Shown in pieces: positions 43,601-51,402 of a stretch of DNA of 64,000 bases. Numbering within the stretch: the first letter of the stretch is position 1; each line of letters opens with the position of its first letter. The notes under the pieces were generated by a model. That model searched no databases and was not told where the DNA came from. It saw nothing but the letters and a program-made list of their open reading frames with translations. Position numbers and translations under genes: made by a program. The DNA is from Granulicella mallensis MP5ACTX8. Its GTDB lineage: Bacteria > Acidobacteriota > Terriglobia > Terriglobales > Acidobacteriaceae. The DNA lies in contig NC_016631.1 of the NCBI RefSeq assembly GCF_000178955.2, forward strand, positions 1,240,001 to 1,304,000, written 5' to 3'.

Positions 43601-45564
43601 AGGACCAGTTGCGCGAGCTGTTGGGCGATGCCGATCTGCGCGAGTTGCTCGACGCAAACGCCATCGAGGAGACCGAAGAGCAGTTGCAGTGTGTCGTCGA
43701 TCCGTACAAGGCGCGGTCGATGGATGGCGTGCATGACCTGCTGCTGCGGCTCGGCGACAGAACGCGCGCGGAGCTTGCCGCTCGCTGTGTGAACGCTGAG
43801 GTTGCGGGCAGTGTTGGCCGCTTGATCAAAGAGCGTCGCGCGCTGGAGTTGACCGTCGCAGGAGAGAAGCGCGTGATTGCGGTCGAAGATGCTGCGCGCT
43901 TCCGCGATGCGCTGGGAGTGGCCCTGCCTGCGGGATTGCCACAGGCACTTCTTGTGCCTGTGCCTGAGGCGCTGCTGGAGATCGCACGCCGCTATGCGCG
44001 TACGCATGGGCCGTTCACGACGGTCGATGTTGCGGCGCGATATAAGCTGCCAAACGAGAGAGTGGAGGCAGCGCTACAGCAGTTAGTCGGCACGGGGCGT
44101 GTCGCAGAAGGCGGGTTCCGGCCTGGAGGTGTGCATCGTGAGTGGATCGATGTGGAGGTGCTCCGGTCTGTAAGACGCAAGTCGCTGGCACGCTTGCGGA
44201 AAGAAGTCGAGCCGGTAGAGCAACGCACGCTGGCGCGGCTGTTTACGCGGTGGCAGGGAGTCGTGCAGCCGCGCCGTGGACTCGATGCACTGCTGGACAC
44301 GATTGAAAATCTGCAAGGCACACCGCTGCCCGCGAGCCTGCTGGAGACGGAGATTCTGCCTGCGCGTATCGCGGGGTATAAGTCTGCCGATCTCGATACG
44401 CTGGTCGCGGCAGGCGAGGTGGTGTGGGCCGGGTTTGAGCCGATCGGCGAGCGCGATGGGCGGGTGGGGCTGTATCTGGCGGAGAAGCTGCCATTGTTGT
44501 GGCCTCCGAAGGCAGGGATTAGGGATCAGGGATTAGGGATTAGGGAGCTGAACGAGCGTGAGCGGCAGATTGTTGATTATTTGCAGACCAATGGTGCTTC
44601 GTTCTTTCAGCCGTTGCATGACGCTATTGGTGGAGGGTATCCGGGAGAGACGATCGATGCGCTGTGGTCGCTGGTGTGGCAGGGATTGCTGACCAACGAT
44701 GCGCTCCATGCCCTGCGGGCGTATTGTGAGAAGCCTGCGGGCAGCGGGCGTGGAGCGAAGCCGTCGCGTCGGGTGCATCATCAGAATCAGACGGGGTTTC
44801 GCAGCCGTCGCACGACCCCTCCGGCGGCGCAGGGACGCTGGAGTCTGAATGCGGTGGCGTTCGATGTAGAGCGCACAACACCTGCACGCGTTACCGAGTG
44901 GAGTTATGCGATGGCGCAGCAGTTGCTCACGCGCTATGGGGTGGTGTTTCGTGAGACCGCTCATGCGGAGAATCTGCCGGGAGGCTTCTCCGCGGTGTAC
45001 GACGTGCTGAAGGCATTCGAGGAGAGTGGCCGGGTGCGGCGGGGATACTTTGCCGCCGATCTCGGCGCAACCCAGTTTGCGATGCCTGCCGCAGTGGACT
45101 TGCTGCGCAGCCTGCGTGTGAGCGTGCAGGAACAGCCGAGCGAGGTGTTGATGCTCTCTGCGACTGATCCTGCGAATCCTTACGGTGCGTTGCTGCGCTG
45201 GCCCGCCGCTCCGGAGGAAGGCTCGTCACTGACGCGCAGCGTCGGCGCGCGTGTGGTGCTGGTCGATGGCGCGCTGACCGCGTATCTGCGTCGGGGCAAT
45301 ACGAACGTGCAGGTGCTGTTGCCGGAGGATGAGCCGGCGTGTTCGCATGTTGCAACGGCTCTTGCTGAATTTTTTGTGGCGAACACGCAACGGGAAGAGA
45401 GTGGCGAAGAGCCGCGTGAGCGCAGGGGAATGTTGATCACCACGGTCAATGGTGTGCCTGTTGCGAGGCATCCGTTGGCGAGGTTTTTGCTGGAGGCAGG
45501 GTTTCAGCCTGCGCCGTCGGGATTCAATGTGCGGCGAAGGCCAGTAGGGGCGGTCGCCGAGTAG
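40699..45564 (+). CDS. lhr: Lhr-type large DNA/RNA helicase
   Basis: A 1621-residue superfamily 2 helicase of the Lhr family, involved in DNA repair. The two RecA-like domains hold LAPTGTGKTLTAF (motif I, near residue 105), IIDEIHAL (motif II), GLSATQRP (motif III), LVCTSSLELGIDMG and QRIGRAGHQ (motifs V and VI). A winged-helix/beta core and long C-terminal domain follow, ending VARHPLARFLLEAGFQ. Two stretches of short tandem repeat lie in the coding region: AGTCAGC-like at 41541-41580 and GGGATTA-like at 44513-44545, both in linkers. E. coli Lhr is about 1540 residues. The exact start is uncertain. Confidence 0.92.
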   Translation: MDSSEVCSLGQCSAELHPTFSSRARWLLKRMERTHVAERKRGEAAKSIKTKRSSRAESTSADTSGLELFHPVTAAWFREAFEGVTAPQREGWPAIARGESTLILAPTGTGKTLTAFLWCLDKLMLREPATQPGCRVLYLSPLKALAVDVERNLRMPMAGITKTAQQQGVAVHLPEISVRTGDTSPKERARFKRHPGEILITTPESLYLLLTSDAGEALRSIETVIIDEIHALVPTKRGAHMMLSLERLEALCGRPVQRIGLSATQRPLEEVARFLGGADGAASQQVSEPASQQDGELAGQEERELLGVRYRAVTIVNAGARKRLELTVEVPVEDMAKLGEADDLADGSAVKGTKRTSIWQSIQPRLLEIVRARTSTLIFVNARRIAERMAGALNELAGEPIARAHHGSLAAAQRREIEELLKAGQIKALVCTSSLELGIDMGAVDLVVQIESPPSVASGMQRIGRAGHQVGAPSVGIIFPKYRADLVACAAVTQAMHEGHVESTRLLRNPLDVLAQQVVAIVAHPPLPVEEVERRRLRKVEEEEAPGISYDALLALVRSAAPFAGLSVAVFEGVLDMLAGFYPSDEFAELRPRITWDRTRNWLTPRQGVKRIAILNGGTIPDRGLYGVFLSGDHAKPLRVGELDEEMVYEARTGETFMLGASTWRIDEITHDRVLVSPAPGEPGKMPFWHGDKAGRPIEFGRRIGALVRELRELPRGAAVTKLTREHDLDPQAAENVLRYLADQELATKEVPDDRTMVIERVRDEAGVWRVCCLSPLGSRVHAPWAMAVTAKLKAAGLDTEAMWSEDGFVLRFPETDEPPEVEALLLGPEEAAQLVMQQLGSTALFAAKFREAASRALLLPRRRAEGRTPLWQQRKRSYDLLAVASRYASFPILLEAYRECLRDVFDMPALMETLRAVESRAIRVHVVDSQTPSPFAKSLLFSYIITYIYDGDAPLAERRVQALSIDQDQLRELLGDADLRELLDANAIEETEEQLQCVVDPYKARSMDGVHDLLLRLGDRTRAELAARCVNAEVAGSVGRLIKERRALELTVAGEKRVIAVEDAARFRDALGVALPAGLPQALLVPVPEALLEIARRYARTHGPFTTVDVAARYKLPNERVEAALQQLVGTGRVAEGGFRPGGVHREWIDVEVLRSVRRKSLARLRKEVEPVEQRTLARLFTRWQGVVQPRRGLDALLDTIENLQGTPLPASLLETEILPARIAGYKSADLDTLVAAGEVVWAGFEPIGERDGRVGLYLAEKLPLLWPPKAGIRDQGLGIRELNERERQIVDYLQTNGASFFQPLHDAIGGGYPGETIDALWSLVWQGLLTNDALHALRAYCEKPAGSGRGAKPSRRVHHQNQTGFRSRRTTPPAAQGRWSLNAVAFDVERTTPARVTEWSYAMAQQLLTRYGVVFRETAHAENLPGGFSAVYDVLKAFEESGRVRRGYFAADLGATQFAMPAAVDLLRSLRVSVQEQPSEVLMLSATDPANPYGALLRWPAAPEEGSSLTRSVGARVVLVDGALTAYLRRGNTNVQVLLPEDEPACSHVATALAEFFVANTQREESGEEPRERRGMLITTVNGVPVARHPLARFLLEAGFQPAPSGFNVRRRPVGAVAE

Positions 45565-45623
45565 CGGGCAAACTAAAACTATCGCTCATTTTTCAGCGGC
45601 TTCATCAGCGGAGACCACACGTA

Positions 45624-47195
45624 TCAAGGTCTAGCAACTATGGCGGCCAGTTCGCGCATCGATTCGCGTCCTAGCCTGTCTACGTCAGGAAGCACTACGT
45701 CTACGTCGAGGCCGTAGCCATCGACGGAGCGATTATCTCCATAGGGATCGCTTCTGCCTAGCGCCATGCGATAGTGCAATCCAGTGTGCGGCAGCACCGA
45801 GTAGCCGGGCTGGATCAGCTGGCATAATCCGTAGGTATTTGCTCCCACGACGAGCGTCTGAGGCAGGGAGGCAAGCTCTTCCGTCATCAGTTCGCAATCG
45901 GAGCCGCAGCCCGAATTGACCAGCACGATAATGCGCATATCGCTGGGCTTCGGATTAAAGTGGTGCTGCAAGTAAGTCCACCTTGACGGTGTTCTGTCTA
46001 CACTGCGAGGGCAGTCAGAGGGAAAGGGCTGGGCCATGCGATCCAACCATCTCTGCATTTGTGCATTACCGTTGTCATCTGCATAGCTCCACTTCAGTGC
46101 GGCGTAGAGACAGGACGAATTGACTTGAGAGCCGATGCTGTCGAAGCGGATCATCTGGTCTTGGTCGACCCACCCTTTGAGCACATCGAGGCCATAATCG
46201 ACCTCTCCCCCGCCGTTGTCGCGCAAATCTACGATGAGCACGTGGTCCGAGGGCTTGCGATTCGCCCAGCCCTGACGCGAAACACCGTCGTAGTGGGCGG
46301 AATCGAACTCCGGAAGCCGCGCGTACACGATGCCGTCGCCGATGCGTTCGACGCTTGGCCGGACACGACCAAGCGTCTCCTTCCATAGCTCCTTGAGTTT
46401 TGACGACCATGGCTTGCCTCGCCGGTCGCCCAGCGGTTGGACCGTAATCCAGTCTCCGCCGCAATGCACCGCTTGCGGAACTCCATAGGAGGTAGGGGTG
46501 GCGATGTAGCTGGCGTTTATAAAAGACCTTGCGCCACGCGTCCACAACTGTGCAGTGCGCACGTGTTGGCCTGCATCGTTGGTATTGATGGAAAAGATTC
46601 TGTCGCTGCTGCGAATCTCCGTACAGGCAGAGCCAGGTGCACGAGCAAGCAAAGCTGTTTGCGAGCCGTCGGATGTTTGGCGATCGAGCGGAATCTGTGT
46701 GTGATTGTCGTGTTGGAATGCCAGGAGCTGATCCATGGGCGCGAACGCGTCGTCCAACGAAATCTCCTCGCTGCCCCTTGCGGCAAGCCGATTGCGCCAA
46801 TCCCCAAACCAGCGGTCCCAATTCCAACCTAGCGTTACGGCACTATCCCACCCTCCGTAGGCGCGGGCCATCACAGGCTGAAGCACATCCAGATCGGCCA
46901 GCAGAAGATCGGCGCGAACGTGACGGGAATGAAGAAGAGACTTTATTCCCGGCTCCGCCCAGGTTGAAGGAAAAAGGAGCGAATGCGAAGTCCAAGGCGG
47001 CTGGAATGGATGTTCCTTCAGAAAGCTGCCGTCTTGGAGGGCCAAGCCCATCTGCTGCAGGTGTGCGTCCTCGGCTTTCACTTCCGACATCGTGACGGAG
47101 GTATGCACCGGTGATGGGCGATGGGCGGTGCTCTCCACTATTCCAACTAAAGCCAGCAATGCCAAAGCCCCAATCGTAGCGCTCCACCGGAGCAT
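45624..47195 (-). CDS. S41-family (C-terminal processing-like) peptidase, membrane-anchored
   Basis: A 523-residue protein with an N-terminal hydrophobic anchor or signal (ATIGALALLALVGIV). The C-terminal half is S41-like: HVLIVDLRDNGGG is the family strand/loop, the nucleophile region reads VLVNSGCGSDCELMTEEL where TASASE-type sequence is usual, and VDVVLPD is the closing strand. The serine is retained, flanked by two Cys. A longer frame to 47381 exists, but the start at 47195 opens the hydrophobic segment. Function likely degradation or processing in the envelope. Confidence 0.75.
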   Translation of the reverse strand: MLRWSATIGALALLALVGIVESTAHRPSPVHTSVTMSEVKAEDAHLQQMGLALQDGSFLKEHPFQPPWTSHSLLFPSTWAEPGIKSLLHSRHVRADLLLADLDVLQPVMARAYGGWDSAVTLGWNWDRWFGDWRNRLAARGSEEISLDDAFAPMDQLLAFQHDNHTQIPLDRQTSDGSQTALLARAPGSACTEIRSSDRIFSINTNDAGQHVRTAQLWTRGARSFINASYIATPTSYGVPQAVHCGGDWITVQPLGDRRGKPWSSKLKELWKETLGRVRPSVERIGDGIVYARLPEFDSAHYDGVSRQGWANRKPSDHVLIVDLRDNGGGEVDYGLDVLKGWVDQDQMIRFDSIGSQVNSSCLYAALKWSYADDNGNAQMQRWLDRMAQPFPSDCPRSVDRTPSRWTYLQHHFNPKPSDMRIIVLVNSGCGSDCELMTEELASLPQTLVVGANTYGLCQLIQPGYSVLPHTGLHYRMALGRSDPYGDNRSVDGYGLDVDVVLPDVDRLGRESMRELAAIVARP

Positions 47196-47454
47196 GTATA
47201 CCCAAAGATTCCGCCTTGATTCATGGGATGCTGGCAATATAGAAGGGCTCCGCAGTCTCAATTCATACAACGGCAATGGTATCTCGTACGTGTGTGCGGC
47301 GGTCTCCGAGTAAATCTGCGATTCGATATTTGAGTGGTCAAAGGGGCGAGACCAGACGCCATTTTCGCGGGCTCCGCACACTTACAATCAAGTGGCGCAT
47401 ATCTGGTATTTTTTGATTTACCGAGCCAGCTGGCATAACGCGAGAGGAGGCATC

Positions 47455-47877
47455 ATGAATCAGAGCACGGAGGCGGCAAAGATCCCCATGCGCTTTCAGG
47501 AAGCGTGGAACACGCACGACATGGACGCCTTCGGTCGGCTGTTCCATCCCGATGCGACGTTTGTGAATCGGTTTGGGAGCTACTGGCGCGGTGTCAACCA
47601 GATCGTCACTGGCCACACTGGTATTCATGCCACGATCTATCGCGATTCAACGCTTGAGAACGACGCGCCTGATGTCGACACAATCGCAGACAACGCGGCG
47701 ATTCTGCATTTCTGGTCGCGGCTCAGCGCCGGCGATGCGCATCCTGCCGGGCCGCATCAGATCGATACGTTGATCCTGGCCGTGGTGACGCTTCGCGAGG
47801 GCGAATGGCGTATTCAGGCGTTGGAGAATGTGACACTGACAAATCCGATGACAGGGGCTGTGCGCCTGCGCTCCTGA
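47455..47877 (+). CDS. NTF2-like (SnoaL/DUF4440-type) protein
   Basis: A 140-residue cone-fold protein: FQEAWNTHDMDAFGRLFHPDATFVN at the start is the usual NTF2-like opening, and VTLREGEWRIQALENVTL the closing strand pair. Related to SgcJ/EcaC-type proteins; a role in binding a small hydrophobic ligand or catalysis cannot be told. AGAGGAGG precedes the ATG at 47455. Confidence 0.8.
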   Translation: MNQSTEAAKIPMRFQEAWNTHDMDAFGRLFHPDATFVNRFGSYWRGVNQIVTGHTGIHATIYRDSTLENDAPDVDTIADNAAILHFWSRLSAGDAHPAGPHQIDTLILAVVTLREGEWRIQALENVTLTNPMTGAVRLRS

Positions 47878-47911
47878 GCGCGCGGCGCACAAGCCTGTCC
47901 CTCCGCCACCG

Positions 47912-48340
47912 TCACGCGGCGTCTCCCTCAAGTACCTGCTCCAACTTGCCGACGAAGTTTTTCCATCCATAGCCAGCGCCTTTGTAGGCTGCCTCTTGAT
48001 CGGGACGGAAACCAGACTGCTCTATGCGAAGGTGTGTGCCGCCCTCACCTGGCGTCAGGGTGAAGAGCACCACGCTCTCAAGTCCCATGGAGTTCCAGGT
48101 ATACGAGAGCCGTGCCAGCGGTTCGACGATCAGCACTTCGCAGTCGATGATTCCACTCCAGTTCGGCATCGGATCGGCGCGGAACTGGAACGCTTGTCCA
48201 ACCGAGGGTTTGAAGTCATTGTTCAGGAGCCATTGCGCGAGGAGCGATGGCTCCGTAAGAGCCCGCCATAGTTTTTCGGGCGGGTAGGCGAACACTTTTT
48301 CTACAACGACAGTACGAGTATTCTCTGCGGGATTGTTCAT
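47912..48340 (-). CDS. SRPBCC/AHSA1-domain protein
   Basis: A 142-residue START-like fold protein of the AHSA1 group: VEKVFAYPPEKLWRALTEPS, LAQWLLNNDFKP, VLIVEPLARLSYTW and GGTHLRIEQSGF. It overlaps the ArsR-type regulator gene upstream by 4 bases (ATGA). This ArsR/AHSA1 pairing is widespread; ligand or target is unknown. Confidence 0.87.
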   Translation of the reverse strand: MNNPAENTRTVVVEKVFAYPPEKLWRALTEPSLLAQWLLNNDFKPSVGQAFQFRADPMPNWSGIIDCEVLIVEPLARLSYTWNSMGLESVVLFTLTPGEGGTHLRIEQSGFRPDQEAAYKGAGYGWKNFVGKLEQVLEGDAA

Positions 48341-48669
48341 GGTTCCATCCTTTCCAAAACTGCTTCAAGACGATCGAATCGCTCGTGCCAGAAGGCACTA
48401 TAGAGTCGCAGCCAATCCACCATGGGTTCCAACGCTTCGGACTGGGCGCGATAGTGCGTCTCGCGTCCATCGCGACGATGCCGCACCAGCTTTGCCCGTT
48501 TGAGCACCGTCAGATGCTTGGAGACGGCAGGCTGAGAGACTCCCGCGAAATGGGTCAAGGCATGGACGGTTTGTTCGCCCTGACGCGTTAGTTCCTCGAA
48601 GATAGCCCTTCGGGTTGGATCGGAGAGCGCGCGGAATACGAGATTGGCGGTAGCTGGCTGCACAGACAA
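48337..48669 (-). CDS. ArsR-type winged-helix regulator
   Basis: A 110-residue repressor-like protein: FRALSDPTRRAIFEELTRQG and GVSQPAVSKHLTVLKRAKLV (recognition helix). It lacks metal-binding Cys/His clusters typical of SmtB. The start may be TTG at 48669 or GTG at 48663; the promoter suggests the GTG because transcription would begin near it. Its promoter is enclosed in a 15-bp palindrome, so it should repress itself and the SRPBCC gene. Confidence 0.87.
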   Translation of the reverse strand: MSVQPATANLVFRALSDPTRRAIFEELTRQGEQTVHALTHFAGVSQPAVSKHLTVLKRAKLVRHRRDGRETHYRAQSEALEPMVDWLRLYSAFWHERFDRLEAVLERMEP

Positions 48670-48698
48670 ACCATAACCATTTGGTTATGGTTTGTCAA
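48665..48698 (-). promoter_or_regulatory. Promoter and operator of the ArsR/SRPBCC operon
   Basis: Perfect 15-bp arms (GACAAACCATAACCA, 48665-48679, and complement at 48682-48696) with a 2-base centre. On the minus strand TTGACA (48693-48698), 17 bases and TATGGT (48670-48675) overlap it entirely. The expected start falls at about 48662, on the GTG codon, so the mRNA may be leaderless. Confidence 0.75.
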
Positions 48699-48752
48699 CG
48701 GATTATTTATTGCGCCCAACGGCAGGTAGGGCATGGCCGAACCTGAGATGTT

Positions 48753-48897
48753 GGGACTTTTCCAGCACGAAGGTCAAGGCTTGAGCGCTTGAGGTAGAGA
48801 GGTGCGAAGGCTATGGGTGAGCGCAATTCCCCGGGAAAAACGGGAGGAAGCAGGTTCCTCCCCTTCGCTTTGCTTGAGGGTCGGAATGACAACCAGA
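48753..48897. repeat. Family B repeat plus family A right arm
   Basis: GGGACTTTTCCAGCACGAAG then CTTGAGCGCTTGAGGTAGAG (family B, as at 30757), then AACGGGAGGAAGCAGGTTCC ... GGTCGGAATGACAACCAG (family A right arm, 48838-48896). These fill most of the 345-base gap up to the small gene at 49015. Confidence 0.7.
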
Positions 48898-49014
48898 AAA
48901 CAAGAACAGATCCTTCGGCTCAGATAAAACACGGCCATAAATGTCGCGGTTTTGCTATACACCTACAGGAAATTTGCTCTAATCCGGTGGCCTCTGGGTA
49001 AACTCGCTGAAGAT

Positions 49015-49293
49015 ATGCAAGATCATGGCCTTATTTTTTACTTTCAGAACCAGCCAGTGGGCTTTCTGATCGACCGCACAAAGCCTCTGGTGCCAGGAAA
49101 GTATGCCTACATGCCCTTGAGAAGCCTCGGCCATCTCCGATTCCATCAGACTCTCAAAGAAAACAAAAAGGCACGCGTAAGTTTTGCTTTCGATGGGAGT
49201 CAGATCGAATTTGAAGTCGTAGCGTGTCCGCAGTACGGCGTACTGGAAGTCGGCAGCATCAATACTTATCCGGCGCATCGGGGCCTGGAGTAA
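49015..49293 (+). CDS. Hypothetical protein, 92 residues
   Basis: A small protein with alternating beta-like segments (LIFYFQNQPVGFLID, KARVSFAFDGSQIEFEVVAC). No known domain. The ATG at 49015 is chosen over an in-frame 48952 start because the upstream part is close to repeat. Weak ribosome site. Its reality is plausible but unproven. Confidence 0.45.
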   Translation: MQDHGLIFYFQNQPVGFLIDRTKPLVPGKYAYMPLRSLGHLRFHQTLKENKKARVSFAFDGSQIEFEVVACPQYGVLEVGSINTYPAHRGLE

Positions 49294-49380
49294 GTGCTGC
49301 ACCGGGAGGGATGCCGGCACCGTGGACAGACACAGCACCGGCACCCTTCGATGAGGAATACGACCTATGATTTTGCTCGG

Positions 49381-51402
49381 TTACTCGCCTGCTTTGGCGG
49401 CTTCTGCACCGCCGCTCACGAGGATCTTCGATAGTGCGTGGAGGCGGTCGGCGTCTCCCGGTGTTTTGGCTGTGGCAGCGGCTTTTTCGGCTGTCTTCGC
49501 ATCGGCGTGAAGCTTCTTGGTGTTCTTCGCGTCGATGTCGGCGTTGATGGCCGCGATCTTGTCTGCGTCCAGACTGGTTCCGCGTGCGAGCTGGTCGAGG
49601 TACGCCTTCGCGGTGAGGAACGTCATCGGGTAGTCGATGTGCGGCTGGTTCTGGACGTTCAACTCAGGCAGGTAGACCTGGGCCGCTGCGTCGATTTCGT
49701 TTTGGGTGAGGTCTTTGGTGGGAACGAGTTTGAGGACGTCTGTACCGCGTGCGATCTCTGAGCCGTAGATGTAGCCGTTGTAGTAGTAGGTGGACCATTG
49801 GCCGCCCATCGCGGGACGGCTATCGTCGACCGGGCCGCGGTCGAAGTAACCGATCTCGAAGGGGTGCGAGGGGTCGGTGTAGTCCATGACCGAGACGCCT
49901 CCCTGGTACCAGGACTGGACTTCGATGTTGCGTCCGGGGACGGGAATCATCGAGCCGTTATGAGCGACGCAGTTCTCCTTGTCGGTCTGGGGAGCGGGCA
50001 TCTTGTAGTAGGCGTCGAGTTTCAGCTTCTTGTCCGGGGTGATGGAGAAGATGGCGTCGGCGCCCCAGGCCATGGGGTCGGAGACACGGCAGCGCGGCTG
50101 GCCGCCGCCGCCCCACTCATCGGTGAAGAGAACGGTCTTGCCGTCGTTGGAGAAGTTGGCGGAGTGCCAGAAGGCGTAGTTGGGATCGGTGACGGCATCG
50201 AGGCGCTTGGGGTGTGCGGGGTCCTTGATGTCCAGCAGGATGCCGTTACCGGAGCACGCGCCGCCGGCCAGGCCAAGCCAGGAGTAGGCGGTGATGTCGT
50301 GGCAGCCTCGGGTGGACGAGGTGGTCTGCGTGCCGTCACCGTGGTTGCCGCCCTTCCACAGGCCGTTCATGTCGCCGGTCTGGGGATCGGAGAAGATGCG
50401 CGGGCTGGCGATTACCTTGGCCAGCTCAGGATGCGCGACCGGCACCTTGATGATGACGATGGTAAAGAGCGCGGTATCGGGATCCTTGTCGGGATCGCCG
50501 CCGGAGCAGCCGCCAAGCTCAGCGGAGGGGCGGACGCCCGCGGAGCCGGAGACATAGATGTAAACGTTGTCCTTGTCCTTCGGGTCGATGACGAGCGTGT
50601 GGGTGTGGGAGCCGCGGCAGGTCTGGACGTCAGCCACCTGTTTCGGGTTGTGGATGTCGGAGATGTCGAAGATCCGGACACCCTTCACGCGGTCCGGGCT
50701 GGGGGGCGGCTGGCGCGTCCTGAAGGCCCTCATCGCAGCGGCATCGGCTGCGGCGTCGCCGGTCGGAGCCGGTGGTTGAGGTTCGGGGCTTGCGGTGGCG
50801 AAGCCCTGGGTGCCGCAGTCCATGCGACCGTTGGCCGCTTCAACCGACATGAAGAGAAGGTTCTTGTAGACCGAGACATCGCCCTGGCCGCCGGGGCAGA
50901 CCATGGAGGTCAGCAGCGCCATGTGCGTGGGGTCGGAGATGTCATAGATGTTGACGCCGTTGTAGTTGCCGTTGAACAGGTACTTGGCGTTGAAGGCGAG
51001 GTCCGAGTTCGTTCCGCCGTAGTTGGCACGAGGGCCGCTGGGGTGCGCTGGGCCAGGTTGGCGAGGAGCGTCGGGATCGACAGGCGGTGGCGGTGGCGTG
51101 GCGTCGACGGCCTTGATGGAATCGAGGTCAGGGCCAAAGCCTGCGGGCTTGGGAGTGGTCATCACCAGCTTCATACCGAGGATGGCGGTGTTTGCGTCAT
51201 AGAGGCCGCCTTTGAGGCCGACGCGAGGATCGTCCGGGCCGGAGCGAGGATTGACGAAGACGCTGGGCGGCTTGGGCGGCATCTTTGCGGTGGGTGGTGT
51301 CGCAGAGGCGGTGGTCTGGGCAGCGCAGAAGCTGGTGGCGGACAGGGAAAGAGCCAGCGCCAGGGTGTTGCGGAGGAAGTGCGAGGAAGTACTGCGGATC
51401 AT
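49381..51402 (-). CDS. LVIVD-repeat secreted protein
   Basis: A 673-residue secreted protein (signal peptide about 1-28, ending FCAAQ) whose middle has repeated 'VNIYDISDPTHM', 'VRIFDISDIHNP', 'GILLDIKDPAHP' and 'VSVMDYTDPSHP' motifs of the LVIVD beta-propeller-like type. Clusters of Cys (GGCSGGD, GGACSGNG, NCVAHNG) suggest disulfides. The C-terminal 80 residues are helical, Ala/Lys-rich. It follows and overlaps a DUF305 protein by 4 bases, the usual partner. Function unknown; probably extracytoplasmic. Confidence 0.85.
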   Translation of the reverse strand: MIRSTSSHFLRNTLALALSLSATSFCAAQTTASATPPTAKMPPKPPSVFVNPRSGPDDPRVGLKGGLYDANTAILGMKLVMTTPKPAGFGPDLDSIKAVDATPPPPPVDPDAPRQPGPAHPSGPRANYGGTNSDLAFNAKYLFNGNYNGVNIYDISDPTHMALLTSMVCPGGQGDVSVYKNLLFMSVEAANGRMDCGTQGFATASPEPQPPAPTGDAAADAAAMRAFRTRQPPPSPDRVKGVRIFDISDIHNPKQVADVQTCRGSHTHTLVIDPKDKDNVYIYVSGSAGVRPSAELGGCSGGDPDKDPDTALFTIVIIKVPVAHPELAKVIASPRIFSDPQTGDMNGLWKGGNHGDGTQTTSSTRGCHDITAYSWLGLAGGACSGNGILLDIKDPAHPKRLDAVTDPNYAFWHSANFSNDGKTVLFTDEWGGGGQPRCRVSDPMAWGADAIFSITPDKKLKLDAYYKMPAPQTDKENCVAHNGSMIPVPGRNIEVQSWYQGGVSVMDYTDPSHPFEIGYFDRGPVDDSRPAMGGQWSTYYYNGYIYGSEIARGTDVLKLVPTKDLTQNEIDAAAQVYLPELNVQNQPHIDYPMTFLTAKAYLDQLARGTSLDADKIAAINADIDAKNTKKLHADAKTAEKAAATAKTPGDADRLHALSKILVSGGAEAAKAGE

